Assembly: GCF_026342405.1 (NCBI RefSeq)
Contig: NZ_JAPEMU010000001.1
Location: 7,254,001-7,318,000 of the forward strand
DNA length: 64,000 nt
Direction: 5' to 3'
Source of the DNA: Kitasatospora sp. NBC_00240
Lineage (GTDB): Bacteria > Actinomycetota > Actinomycetes > Streptomycetales > Streptomycetaceae
A program made the translations under genes and the position numbers. Shown one piece after another: positions 41,579 to 50,175 of this stretch (positions within the stretch are counted from its first letter, which is position 1; each line of letters starts with the position of its first letter). The notes beneath the pieces are model-generated. The model had not been told where the DNA came from. It searched no databases and was given only the letters and a program-made list of their open reading frames with translations.

Positions 41579-42498
41579 CCGGCCGCCCCCGTCGGGCGCC
41601 GGCCGCGCTCACCCCGGACGCGCTGCTCGCCCTGGCCGCCGCCGTCGAGCACCCCAGGGAGCACCCGCTGGCCCGCGCGGTGGTCGAGGCGGCCCGCGCC
41701 CGCGGTCTCGCCCTCGCCGCCGCTAGCGGCTTCGCGTCGACGCCGGGCGTCGGCGTACGGGCGGTGGTCGACGGCGTGGTGACCGAGGTCGGCGCCCCGG
41801 CCCGCGCGAGGTCCGGCGAACGCGCTGCGAAGGCGCCGACCGCGGGCCCGGACGGGACCCTCGCGGAGCCGGCCGAGGCCGTCGCCGAGCTGGAGGCGGC
41901 CGGTCGTACGGTCGTGGTGGTCCGGCGCGCAGGCGTCGTGGTCGGGGTCCTCGGCCTCGCCGACCGTCCGCGCGGGCAGGCGGCGGCCGCCGTGGCGGCC
42001 CTGGCCGCGCTCACCGACCGCCCGCCGGCGCTGCTCGGCGGCGACAACGCGGGGGCCACCGCGCGGCTGGCCGCCGAGGTCGGCCTCACCGACGCCCGAG
42101 GCGGCCTGCTGCCGTAGGAGAAGGCCGCCGCCGTCGGCGAACTGGCCGCCGCCGGGCACCGGGTGCTCTTCGTCGGGGACGGCGTCAACGACGCGCCCGC
42201 GCTCGCCGCCGCGCACACCGGCGTGGCGATGGGCCGGGCCGGCTCCGACCTCGCCCTGGAGAGCGCCGACGCGGTCGTCGTCCGGGACGAACTGGTGGCC
42301 GTGCCCGCGGTGGTGGCCCTCTCGCGGCGGGCCCGGCAGCTGGTGGTGCAGAATCTTGTGATCGCGGGGGTGTTCATCACCGTGCTGGTGACCTGGGACT
42401 TGATCGGCAGCCTGCCGTTGCCGCTCGGGGTCGCCGGGCACGGTCGGACGGCCGGTCACCGTCCGCCGACGTACCGGCCGGTGACCGACCTTCGGTGA
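41579..42498 (+). pseudogene. Decayed P1B-type metal-transporting ATPase
   Basis: One reading frame encodes the back half of a heavy-metal P-type ATPase: the nucleotide-binding region (LTPDALLALAAAVEHPREHP), the P domain (VGDGVNDAPALA) and the last membrane helices. The N-terminal membrane part and the phosphorylated DKTGT motif are absent. An in-frame TAG (42115-42117) falls within the usual LLPEDKAA motif, giving LLP-stop-EKAA. The TGD motif reads GGDN, and homology ends after LPLPLGVAGH. At least four independent lesions make a working transporter impossible. The remaining sequence is still easy to recognise, so the decay is fairly recent. Confidence 0.85.
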
Positions 42499-42576
42499 CC
42501 GACCCCCGGTGATCGAGCTTTCAGCGGTCGGGCTGCCGTACGGAGACCGACCGGACCACAACGAGCAGGGAGCCCC

Positions 42577-42981
42577 ATGAGTCGTCGAAACCGCGCGGAG
42601 AAGGCGGCGCCGCCGTCCCCGGTGACCGTCACCGTCTGCCGGGGCTGCTGCTGCGGCACCGAGACCAAGCACCCGGGGGTGGACCACGGGGTGCAGCTGG
42701 AGCGGCTGCGCGCGGGCGTCGGCGGCAGTGGCCAGGTCCGGGCGGTGAAGTGCCTGGACGCCTGCGCGCACTCCAACGTGGTGGTGGTCAGCCCGTCGGC
42801 CGAGGGCCGGCGGGCCGGCGGCCGTCCGGTCTGGCTCGGCTGGGTGCTGGCGGACGACATGCTGGACGAGATAACCGACTGGGTCCGGGCGGGCGGCCCC
42901 GGCCTCGCCGACCCGCCGGGGACGCTCGACCTCCAGGAGTTCGCGGTGTCCCGCCGGCTCCGTGAGGGCCTGCCCGGCTGA
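42577..42981 (+). CDS. Thioredoxin-like [2Fe-2S] ferredoxin domain protein
   Basis: The 134-residue protein has the thioredoxin-like ferredoxin cysteine pattern: CRGCCCGTETKH near residue 21, then CLDACAHSNVVVVSP (about 60-74). Such small proteins carry a [2Fe-2S] cluster and shuttle electrons. The partner enzyme is unknown and no adjacent oxidoreductase is in the operon. ATG 42577 is preceded by AGGGAG. A 12-bp terminator hairpin follows. Confidence 0.83.
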   Translation: MSRRNRAEKAAPPSPVTVTVCRGCCCGTETKHPGVDHGVQLERLRAGVGGSGQVRAVKCLDACAHSNVVVVSPSAEGRRAGGRPVWLGWVLADDMLDEITDWVRAGGPGLADPPGTLDLQEFAVSRRLREGLPG

Positions 42982-42998
42982 GGTCCGGACCGCCCGGC

Positions 42999-43026
42999 CG
43001 GTGCGGGCCCGCCCGGGCCCGCACCG
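42999..43026 (+). terminator. 12-bp perfect hairpin terminator
   Basis: CGGTGCGGGCCC (42999-43010) pairs perfectly with GGGCCCGCACCG (43015-43026) around a four-base loop, 18 bases after the ferredoxin-like stop. Confidence 0.7.
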
Positions 43027-43130
43027 TGGGTGCGTCCGCCCGGCGGGACGCCAGGTCCGCCGACTTCGGTGCGGGGCCGGGTGTCGCGGGTCTACGCTGG
43101 CCGGTGGTGCCGGACGACGGAGGGATCACC

Positions 43131-43181
43131 ATGGCCAGGACCACGCGGGACGCCGCCCACCCCGGCGGGGTGCCGCGGTGA
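43131..43181 (+). CDS. 16-codon leader ORF coupled to the zinc-finger gene
   Basis: ATG 43131 with GGAGGG a few bases upstream opens a 16-residue peptide, MARTTRDAAHPGGVPR, whose TGA stop overlaps the GTG start of the next gene (GTGA). A -10-like TACGCT lies about 40 bases upstream. The leader has a far better ribosome binding site than the downstream gene, so it probably delivers ribosomes to it by translational coupling. It is too short for an independent role to be claimed. Confidence 0.5.
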   Translation: MARTTRDAAHPGGVPR

Positions 43182-43435
43182 CCACGGTCTGCCGGATCTG
43201 CGCCGGCACCGGACGGACGGCCGGCCTCAGCTGCCGCACCTGCCAGGGCACCGGCACCACCGAGGTCGGCGGCGGTGGCGGCAACTGCTTCCTCTGCGAC
43301 GGCACGGGCATCTACGTCCGCTACCGGGTCGACGCCAGCGGCGCCAAGCACGCCTACCGCGAAGAGGTCTGCCGTACCTGCGACGGCACCGGCAACCGCG
43401 CGCCGAGCACCTGGGACGAGACGATCTCGACGTAG
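43178..43435 (+). CDS. Stand-alone DnaJ-type CxxCxGxG zinc-finger protein
   Basis: The 85-residue protein consists almost wholly of four CxxCxGxG-type repeats: CRICAGTG, CRTCQGTG, CFLCDGTG and CRTCDGTG. In DnaJ these bind two zinc ions and act in substrate binding and disulfide chemistry. Here there is no J domain or C-terminal domain, so it is a free zinc-finger module of unknown partner. The GTG start overlaps the stop of a 16-codon leader frame. Confidence 0.75.
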   Translation: MTTVCRICAGTGRTAGLSCRTCQGTGTTEVGGGGGNCFLCDGTGIYVRYRVDASGAKHAYREEVCRTCDGTGNRAPSTWDETIST

Positions 43436-43484
43436 GCCGCGGTCGGCGAGCCCCGGGCGGCCGCGGACCGCCCGGCCGCGGGCA

Positions 43485-44021
43485 TCACCGCGCGCCGCCG
43501 TCCACGACCGCCGCCAGCTCGCCGGCCGACTCGGACGTCAGCCGGTAGAAGCCCTGAAGGCTGATCGAGTGCTCAAGGCGGCCGTCCACCACGTACTTCG
43601 CGGAGCGGGTCCGGCCCCGGCGGTTCTGCCAGGTCAGCCGCTCCAGCAGGTCACCGGGTACGGCCTGGTCCAGCCGGACGGGCGTCGCGTCCACGTGCAC
43701 CGCCACGGCGCCGCAGCCGCCGGCGCCGAGCATCGACCAGTCGTCGTGCCCGGGGAAGGCCGGGTCCTGCCAGGTCGCGGGGGCGGCGCCGCAGCAGTCG
43801 CCCCGGTCGGTGTCGACCACCCGCATCCGGCTCACCACGTGCACGACGCAGCGGTTGACGTGCAGGGCGTACACCTCGTCCCCGGCCGCGGCACCCGACC
43901 AGGCGGGCAGGGAGGTGTGGACCCCGCTGAAGGCGACCGGTGGCCGTTCCCCCACCCGACCGGCCTTGCGCAGTGCACGGCAGGTGTCTTGGGTCCACAG
44001 GACGGTGAAGGCATCAGGCAT
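43485..44021 (-). CDS. Conserved hypothetical protein
   Basis: The 178-residue protein is mixed alpha/beta with a central Cys/His-containing part (DRGDCCGAAPATWQ, HDDW) and a DNA-binding-like but unassigned C-terminal half (LTWQNRRGRTRSAKYV). There is no signal peptide or membrane segment. I do not recognise the family. It is monocistronic. Confidence 0.65.
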   Translation of the reverse strand: MPDAFTVLWTQDTCRALRKAGRVGERPPVAFSGVHTSLPAWSGAAAGDEVYALHVNRCVVHVVSRMRVVDTDRGDCCGAAPATWQDPAFPGHDDWSMLGAGGCGAVAVHVDATPVRLDQAVPGDLLERLTWQNRRGRTRSAKYVVDGRLEHSISLQGFYRLTSESAGELAAVVDGGAR

Positions 44022-44099
44022 GCAGCGATCCTAGGAAGGGCCACTGACGGTGGACCCGACCGCGCCCCCTGCCCCGAGCCTGCCGGCGCCGGCAGGCCG

Positions 44100-44861
44100 T
44101 CAGACCTGGGCCATGCCCCCGTCCGCGAAGAGCTCGACGCCGGTGATGAAGCCGGCGGCGTCGCTGGACAGGAAGACCGCGGCGGTGCCCATCTCGCGGG
44201 GGTCCGCGATCCGGCCGGTCGGGTTGCCCTCGCCCATCGTCCGGACGGCGGCCGGGACGGCCTCGGCGCCCTGGGCCATGGCCAGGGCGCTGCGCAGGGA
44301 CTCGGTGTCCACCGCTCCCGGGCTCAGCACGTTGATCCGGACGCCGGAGCCCTTGATGTCCTGGATCCAGCCGCGGACGCAGGCGCGGACGGCGGCCTTG
44401 GACGCGCCGTACAGGCTCATCCCGGCCGGGGGCCGGATCGAGGCGGTGGAGCCGATGACCACGATCGTGCCGCCGGGCCGCAGCAGGGGCAGCGCCGGCT
44501 GCACGGTGAACAGGACGCCCTTCACGTTGACGGCGAAGGTCCGGTCGAACTCCTCCTCGGTGATCCGGTGCAGCGGGGCGTGGGCGCCGATGCCGGCGTT
44601 GGCCACGACCGCGTCCAGCCGTCCGTGCCGCGCGATCACCTCGGCGTAGGCGGCCTCCATGTCGGCGAGCTTCGAGACGTCCGCGACGATGCCCGAGCAC
44701 TTCGGGCCGATCGCGGCGACCGCTTCGTCCAGCTCGGCCTGCCCGAGGTCGGTGATGACGACGTCGGCGCCGTTCGCCACGAACTCCTTGGCGACGGCGA
44801 GGCCGATCCCGGACGCTGCGCCGGTGACGACGGCGGTCTTTCCTTCGAGCGGACGGCTCAT
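44100..44861 (-). CDS. SDR-family oxidoreductase
   Basis: The 253-residue classical short-chain dehydrogenase has the cofactor loop TGAASGIG (about 12-19), the NAG motif (about 88-90, VVANAGIG), the catalytic Ser in IGSTAS and Y-x-x-x-K in YGASK. An Asp after the second strand (TDLG) favours NAD(H). The substrate is unknown. It is divergent from a TetR regulator with twin operator-like repeats between them, so it is very likely the regulated target. Confidence 0.93.
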   Translation of the reverse strand: MSRPLEGKTAVVTGAASGIGLAVAKEFVANGADVVITDLGQAELDEAVAAIGPKCSGIVADVSKLADMEAAYAEVIARHGRLDAVVANAGIGAHAPLHRITEEEFDRTFAVNVKGVLFTVQPALPLLRPGGTIVVIGSTASIRPPAGMSLYGASKAAVRACVRGWIQDIKGSGVRINVLSPGAVDTESLRSALAMAQGAEAVPAAVRTMGEGNPTGRIADPREMGTAAVFLSSDAAGFITGVELFADGGMAQV

Positions 44862-44995
44862 GTGCTTCTCCTATGACGGTTCGTCGGTGCCCGCCGAGCG
44901 GCGGGCCGTGGGTTCGAGGGTGTCGTGCGTATGCGGACGAGGGCTGTCCGGGCAGGCGGGATTCGGCTCCCGACGGGGCGGGCGGGGCATGGCCT

Positions 44996-45050
44996 AGAGT
45001 GAATGTGGAGGCGCCGCCGCTTCGCTTCAAGGTAAGCGGAGGCGCCTCCG
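44996..45050. promoter_or_regulatory. TetR operator pair and promoter between SDR and TetR genes
   Basis: A -10-like TAGAGT (44996-45001) is followed by GGAGGCGCCGCCGCTT (45008-45023) and its near-exact complement AAGCGGAGGCGCCTCC (45034-45049, one mismatch). Within the second arm CGGAGGCGCCTCCG (45037-45050) is itself a perfect 14-bp palindrome. The site sits at the predicted start of the TetR transcript, which suits autorepression and control of the SDR gene. Confidence 0.65.
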
Positions 45051-45081
45051 GATAGCAAGCGGGGACGACAGGAGACTCGAC

Positions 45082-45657
45082 ATGGCCACCGACGCAGGGC
45101 GCCCGCTGCGCGCCGACGCGCAGCGCAACCGCGACAAGATCCTCGCCGCCGCGGTGCGCGTCTTCGCCGAACAGGGCCTGGACGCACACCTCGAACGCAT
45201 CGCCAAGGAAGCGGGCGTGGGCACCGGCACCCTCTACCGGAACTTCCCCACCCGGGAACTCCTGATCGAGGCCGCCTACCGCAACGAGCTGAGCCGGCTC
45301 TGCGACGCCGTCCCCGAGCTGCTGGCGACCATGCCGCCGCAGGACGCCCTGCGGGACTGGGCGGGCCGCTTCCTCGACTACGCGAGTGCCAAGCTCGGCA
45401 TGGCCGAGGCCTTGCGCGCCGTCGTCGCGTCCGGCGTCGACCCCTACGACCACAGCCGCCGGATGATGCTCGAAGCACTCACCTCGCTGATGGACGCCGC
45501 GGTGGCGACCGGCACCATCCGCTCGGACATCGGTCCGGCCGACATGTTCGCCGCCCTCAGCGGCATCGCCCTCGCCTCGGGCCGGCCCGAGCAGCGCACC
45601 CAGGCCGAACGGCTTCTCGACCTCACCCTGGACGGACTGAGCGCCCGCCGGACCTGA
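45082..45657 (+). CDS. TetR/AcrR-family repressor
   Basis: The 191-residue protein has the TetR helix-turn-helix at about 15-60 (ILAAAVRVFAEQGLDAHLER then AGVGTGTLYRNFPTRELLIE) and a helical ligand-binding domain. It probably represses itself and the divergent SDR gene through the palindromes at 45008-45050. ACAGGAG precedes ATG 45082. A perfect 22-bp tandem duplication follows the stop. Confidence 0.92.
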   Translation: MATDAGRPLRADAQRNRDKILAAAVRVFAEQGLDAHLERIAKEAGVGTGTLYRNFPTRELLIEAAYRNELSRLCDAVPELLATMPPQDALRDWAGRFLDYASAKLGMAEALRAVVASGVDPYDHSRRMMLEALTSLMDAAVATGTIRSDIGPADMFAALSGIALASGRPEQRTQAERLLDLTLDGLSARRT

Positions 45658-45666
45658 CACCCGCCG

Positions 45667-45710
45667 CGGCCGGACCGGCCTACCGCCACGGCCGGACCGG
45701 CCTACCGCCA
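45667..45710. repeat. Perfect 22-bp tandem duplication after the TetR gene
   Basis: CGGCCGGACCGGCCTACCGC with a terminal CA (22 bp) occurs twice in direct succession, 45667-45688 and 45689-45710, ten bases beyond the TetR stop. Confidence 0.88.
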
Positions 45711-45782
45711 CGGGGGACACGCAGGCCGGCCGGCCCGCCCCGGGGCTGGCTTTCGCGACGGCGGCGTTGTTGGCTGTCCGTC

Positions 45783-46232
45783 ATGAAACCCAAGCTCCAG
45801 CTGACCGTCGACTGCGCGGATCCCGACCGGCTCGCCGCCTTCTGGGCCGCCGCCCTCGGGTACCGGGTCGAGCCCGCCCCCGCGCCCTTCCCGACCTGGC
45901 GGGCCTACTGGCTCGACCAGGGCGTGCCCGAGGAGGAACTCGGCACGGGGGACTGCAGCGACTCGATCGTGGACCCGGACGGCACCGGCCCGCGGATCTG
46001 GTTCCAGCAGGTGCCCGAGGCCAAGGCGGTCAAGAACCGGCTGCACCCCGACCTCGGCGTCAGCGGCGGTCGCGGCGTCCCGTTCGAGACCCGCCGGGAG
46101 CGGGTCCATGCCGAGGCCGCCCGGCTGGAGCAGCTCGGCGCCACCCGGCTGCGGAGCGAGGACTCGCCCGACACGGGCTCCTGCTACAGCGTCATGCAGG
46201 ACCCGGAGGGCAACGAGTTCTGCGTGCACTGA
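45783..46232 (+). CDS. VOC-family (glyoxalase-like) protein
   Basis: The 149-residue protein has two beta-alpha-beta-beta-beta modules of the vicinal oxygen chelate fold, with LTVDCADPDRLAAFWAAALGY at the start (under-20 core DRLAAFWAAALGY) and MQDPEGNEFCVH at the end, where DPEGNEFC is the classic second-module motif. Activity cannot be assigned; many members of this form are uncharacterised. It is monocistronic. Confidence 0.85.
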   Translation: MKPKLQLTVDCADPDRLAAFWAAALGYRVEPAPAPFPTWRAYWLDQGVPEEELGTGDCSDSIVDPDGTGPRIWFQQVPEAKAVKNRLHPDLGVSGGRGVPFETRRERVHAEAARLEQLGATRLRSEDSPDTGSCYSVMQDPEGNEFCVH

Positions 46233-46387
46233 AGGGGCTGTGGCCCGGGGACCCGCTCTGAGCCGGCGTGAGAACCCCTCCACCGGCGCGGGGTGGGGCC
46301 GCGCAGGCACGGCGCACCGCGCGGCGGGATCATTTTGCCTGGCCATGGTCGAACATTGGAGTTCGAATGGGCGGCGCGCCGGTGCTC

Positions 46388-46409
46388 GTTCACCGGATGT
46401 CCGTGTCCG
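46388..46409 (+). promoter_or_regulatory. Possible PHO box
   Basis: GTTCACCGGAT followed by GTCCGTGTCCG resembles two 11-bp PhoP direct-repeat units (consensus start GTTCACC). The first unit is good and the second weak. It lies 30 bases before the phosphatase start, so phosphate control is plausible but unproven. Confidence 0.25.
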
Positions 46410-46438
46410 GGCAATCCGGCGCTGCAAAAGTCCGGGCC

Positions 46439-48097
46439 ATGGATATCCCACGCATGGGCGTGCCCGAGAAGCTCGCCGACCGTATGAGCATGGCGGAGCA
46501 GCACGAGTACCTCCGCAGCCGCTTCTCCCGCCGCCGGATGCTGCGCACCGGCGCCATCACCGTCGGCGCGCTCGCGGTCGGCGGCACGCTCGGCACCGGC
46601 AGCGCCTCCGCGGCGCCGCAGCCGGCCCCGGTCGCCACCACGGACGGCATCGACGGCTCGCTGGTCGCCCCGATCGGCCGTCACCTCTCGTTCGGGCCCG
46701 AGCCGGACACCCAGTTCCGGATCTCCTGGCAGGTCCCCGCGCCGGTCAAGAAGCCCTTCCTGCGCTTCGGCAAGCAGCCGTGGGACCTCAGCCACAAGGT
46801 CGCCGCCGAGGTGCGTGCCCTGCACACGCCGGCGCTCGTCCAGACCGGCGCGCCGGTCGACCAGTACTACCTGCACGTCGCGCTGGAGGACCTGCAGCCC
46901 GACACCACGTACTACTACGGCGTCGGCCACCAGGGCTTCGACCCGGCCTCCCAGCAGGCCGTCTCCACCCTGAGCACCTTCCGCACCGCGCCCGCCCGCG
47001 AGCACATGTGGGGCAAGGTCTACGAGCCGTTCACCTTTACGGCCTTCGGCGACCAGGGCGTCAGCGCCCACGCGGCCGGCAACGACCACATCATCCTGGC
47101 TCAGAACCCGGCCTTCCACCTGCACGCCGGCGACATCTGCTACGCCGACGCGGCCGGCTCCGGCCAGGACTCCGACAAGGCCGCGTTCAACGCCACCACC
47201 TGGGACGCCTTCCTCGCGCAGACCGAGACGGTCGCCTCCAAGGTCCCGTGGATGGTCTCCTACGGCAACCACGACATGGAGGCCTGGTACTCGGCGAACG
47301 GCTACGGCGGCGAGAACCACCGCTTCTTCCTGCCGGACAACGGCCCGGACCCGCGCACCGTCCCCGGCGTCTACACCTTCCGCTACAAGAACGTCGGCGT
47401 CATCTCCCTGGACGCCAACGACGTCTCGTACGAGATCCCGGCCAACCTCGGCATCTCGGCGGGCAAGCAGACCAAGTGGCTGGAGCGCCAGCTCAAGGAC
47501 CTGCGGAACGACGAGACGGTCGACTTCATCGTCATCTTCTTCCACCACTGCGCCTTCTCCACCACCCACCAGCACGCCTCCGAGGGCGGCGTCCGCGAGG
47601 CCTGGGTGCCGCTGTTCGAGAAGTACCGGGTGGACCTGGTGATCAACGGTCACAACCACGTCTACGAGCGCACCGACGCCATCCTCGGCAACAAGGTCGC
47701 CAAGGCGGTGCCCAGCGGCGCCACCGTCGAGCCCGCCAAGGACGGCGTGGTCTACGTGACGGCGGGCGCGGCCGGCCGCAGCCTGTACAGCTTCGACGCC
47801 CCGGACACCTACGAGGGCCACGAGGACCACCAGGACTCGGTGAACACCTACCACTTCGCCCAGGGCGGCGTGAAGGTCACCGAGACCGTCGAGTGGTCCC
47901 GGGTGCGCTACACCGGCTACTCCTTCATCAAGGTCGACGTCACCCCGGCCCACCTGGGCCAGAAGTCCGAGATGAAGGTCACCGCACTGGCCGAGAACGG
48001 CACCCAGGTCGACCACTACACCATCCTCCGCAAGGTCGGCGAGGGCTGGGACAGCAAGACCGACGACGACGGCGAGGGCGGCGGCTGGGGCTGGTAG
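46439..48097 (+). CDS. Tat-exported purple-acid-phosphatase-type metallophosphoesterase
   Basis: The 552-residue protein has a twin-arginine signal (FSRRRMLRTGAITVGALAV, about 30-48), a fibronectin-III-like N-terminal domain (about 65-180) and a calcineurin-like phosphoesterase domain (about 190-500). All metal-site blocks are present: FGDQG, GDICY, YGNHD, FFHH and NGHNHVYER. It should release phosphate from esters outside the cell. ATG 46439 (MDIPRMGVPEKLAD) lacks a clear ribosome binding site; ATG 46454 is a close alternative. A 19-bp hairpin terminator follows. Confidence 0.9.
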   Translation: MDIPRMGVPEKLADRMSMAEQHEYLRSRFSRRRMLRTGAITVGALAVGGTLGTGSASAAPQPAPVATTDGIDGSLVAPIGRHLSFGPEPDTQFRISWQVPAPVKKPFLRFGKQPWDLSHKVAAEVRALHTPALVQTGAPVDQYYLHVALEDLQPDTTYYYGVGHQGFDPASQQAVSTLSTFRTAPAREHMWGKVYEPFTFTAFGDQGVSAHAAGNDHIILAQNPAFHLHAGDICYADAAGSGQDSDKAAFNATTWDAFLAQTETVASKVPWMVSYGNHDMEAWYSANGYGGENHRFFLPDNGPDPRTVPGVYTFRYKNVGVISLDANDVSYEIPANLGISAGKQTKWLERQLKDLRNDETVDFIVIFFHHCAFSTTHQHASEGGVREAWVPLFEKYRVDLVINGHNHVYERTDAILGNKVAKAVPSGATVEPAKDGVVYVTAGAAGRSLYSFDAPDTYEGHEDHQDSVNTYHFAQGGVKVTETVEWSRVRYTGYSFIKVDVTPAHLGQKSEMKVTALAENGTQVDHYTILRKVGEGWDSKTDDDGEGGGWGW

Positions 48098-48120
48098 CCC
48101 TCACGGAGGTCGAGCTGAAC

Positions 48121-48163
48121 GGAGCCGGGCCCCTGGGGAGTTGATCCCCAGGGGCCCGGCTCC
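48121..48163. terminator. 19-bp perfect hairpin terminator
   Basis: GGAGCCGGGCCCCTGGGGA (48121-48139) pairs without mismatch with 48145-48163 around a five-base loop, between the phosphatase and the convergent propeller gene. It is the longest perfect hairpin in the window. Confidence 0.8.
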
Positions 48164-48255
48164 GGCGTTTCGCCGCCGATGCTCGTCCGTCCGGTCGGGA
48201 TGTCGTGATCGACAGTCTGCGGTACGGACGCGGGTCGGTCGGCCGGAGAGCGGTG

Positions 48256-49809
48256 TCAGAGGCGGTACCAGGTGCGGAAGCCGGCGCCGGGTGCGGGCTG
48301 GTCGATGGCCCAGGTGGTGCCGGTGGTGTCGGTGGCGGTGACGATCATGGAACCGTTGGCGGCGAGGGCGACGCGGGGGTCGCCGGCGAAGGTGGGGCTC
48401 GTGGTGCCGAGGTAGCTGCCGCTGCTGAAGCCGGAGGTGGGGCCGCTCTGGCCGAAGAGGGCGATGTGGCCGTCGGTGGTGCGGGCGACGATGTTGACGG
48501 TGCCGTCGGCGCCGGGGGAGAGCACGAGGCTGGTGGCACCGGAGAGTCCACCGAAGAGGCTGATCTTGTACCAGTAGCGGAAGTCGCCACCGGTGGAAGC
48601 CTGGTCGGTGGCCCAGACGTCACCGTTGACGTCGACGGCCGCGACGATCAGACCGCCGCCGGCCGACACGGTGACGCTCGGGTCGCCGGCGAAGAACGGC
48701 GTGCCGGCGGGGAGCGCCGGTCCGGCGGCCGGTGCCGAGCCGGGGCCGGTCTGGGCGTAGGCCTTGAGGTGGCCGTCCACGGACCGTGCCAGCAGCTGGA
48801 CGGTACCGCCGCCGGCCGGGGAGAGGACGGCGCTCACGGCGCCGGTGACCCGGGTGCCGACGGTGGCCCAGGGTTCGAAGGCACCGCCGGGGGACGACTG
48901 CCGGGTGACCTTCAGGTTGTTCATGGCGTCCACGCCCGCGACGACGATCGTTCCGTCGGCCGCCAGCACCGCCGCCGGGTCACCGACGAAGACGTCGAGC
49001 GGCCCGCCGAGCACCGTCGTCGAGTCGAAGGACGAGGTCGGACCGGACTGCGCGTACTCGGTGATCCTGCTGTCGCTGCCGCGGACGAAAGCGTGCACGG
49101 TGCCACCTGCCGCCGGCGAGAGCACGGTGGCCGGGGTACCACGGTGACCGGGGGCGCCGACCTGGTACCAGGACCGGAATCCCGAGGTGGGGCTGGTCTG
49201 GTTGGTGGCCCAGAGGCTGCCGTCGCTGTTGCCCCGGAAGGCCACCAGAGTGCCGTTCGCCGCCTTGGTGAGCGAGGTGACGGGTACCTGGGCGGGGGTG
49301 TTCAGGCCGGTCGAGATGGTGATGCTCGCCGACGCGGTGTTTCCCGCCTTGTCCCTGGCCTCGACGGTCAGCTGGTTCGTCGGCCAGAGAGCCGGGGCGA
49401 TGCCCACCGTGGCGCTGCCGTCGGACCCGGCCGCGACCCAGTAGCCGCCGCAGTCGGCCTGGGTGGGCAGCGGAGCGTTGACGCTGTAGCAGAACCCGGC
49501 CAGACCCTCGGCGTCGCTGGAGGCGAACCGGACCCGGCGGGTGACCCCCGGGGCGAGCCCGCCGCTGGCCAGGTCGTACCCGTCCGCCGAGGTGATGGTG
49601 GGCTCGGTCGGCGCAACGGTGTCCGCGGTGAGCGCCGCTGCGACTGCCGGGTGGGTGCTCGCGAAGGAGGCCTGCGCGGGTATCTGGACGGCGCCGGCGG
49701 CGAGCAGGACCGCGAGGACCGACCCGGCGCGGCGGCCGGTCGGCCCGGGGCGGGCGGCTACGGGATCGGCGGTCGCGGCGGACGACCTACCCGTGTGAAG
49801 CGGGGGCAT
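48256..49809 (-). CDS. Secreted lectin-like beta-propeller protein
   Basis: The 517-residue protein has a signal peptide (hydrophobic core about 38-56), an Ig-like domain (about 75-165, with TVEARDKAGNTASASI) and then about seven repeats of 45-50 residues, each with a DGS(L/I)WATDQ-like strand and a G(F/D)RxWYxV/I turn. This is the pattern of PLL/tectonin-type propeller lectins. It may bind surface sugars. GGAGG ten bases before ATG 49809 fixes the start; the ATG at 49827 lies upstream of that site. No catalytic motif is seen. Confidence 0.78.
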   Translation of the reverse strand: MPPLHTGRSSAATADPVAARPGPTGRRAGSVLAVLLAAGAVQIPAQASFASTHPAVAAALTADTVAPTEPTITSADGYDLASGGLAPGVTRRVRFASSDAEGLAGFCYSVNAPLPTQADCGGYWVAAGSDGSATVGIAPALWPTNQLTVEARDKAGNTASASITISTGLNTPAQVPVTSLTKAANGTLVAFRGNSDGSLWATNQTSPTSGFRSWYQVGAPGHRGTPATVLSPAAGGTVHAFVRGSDSRITEYAQSGPTSSFDSTTVLGGPLDVFVGDPAAVLAADGTIVVAGVDAMNNLKVTRQSSPGGAFEPWATVGTRVTGAVSAVLSPAGGGTVQLLARSVDGHLKAYAQTGPGSAPAAGPALPAGTPFFAGDPSVTVSAGGGLIVAAVDVNGDVWATDQASTGGDFRYWYKISLFGGLSGATSLVLSPGADGTVNIVARTTDGHIALFGQSGPTSGFSSGSYLGTTSPTFAGDPRVALAANGSMIVTATDTTGTTWAIDQPAPGAGFRTWYRL

Positions 49810-50175
49810 GTAGGAAATTCCTCCCATGATTCGGGCACCGACGGCACGTGTGCCGCGCGGGGCCTTCGGACGCTATCAGGGAGGTCTGACGGAGTGACGG
49901 TCAATATCCTTCACCGGGCGTCGGCACGCAGGCGCCTGAGGGAACGTCAAGCAGCGGAACATCAGCGGTCCGGTCTCTCCGAGGGTGCCTCTCGGTGGGA
50001 GAAACGTACGGAACAGGAGCGGGTCGGCGGGGGTGAATTCGATGAATTCCATCGGCTCGGGGTTCGGCCCCGAGGATGTTCGGGCGGCGCCGCCGGGTGG
50101 ATCGCTTCGTCAGGCGGCCGCAATGGTCGGCATAATTCCTGCGGACGAATTCCCCCGGCGGCGCCGCCCGTGCCG
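49810..50175. other. Intergenic region with EcoRI-like repeats, no gene seen
   Basis: These 366 bases contain no credible gene. They are AT-richer than average and hold GAATTCGATGAATTCC (50036-50051) and a further GAATTCCCCC near 50147. Part is the promoter region of the propeller gene. Confidence 0.35.

Noticed and set aside
42962..43177. Longer N-terminus for the zinc-finger protein
   Set aside because: The frame upstream of GTG 43178 is low-complexity and crosses the terminator hairpin at 42999-43026; a leader frame with its own ribosome binding site occupies the region.
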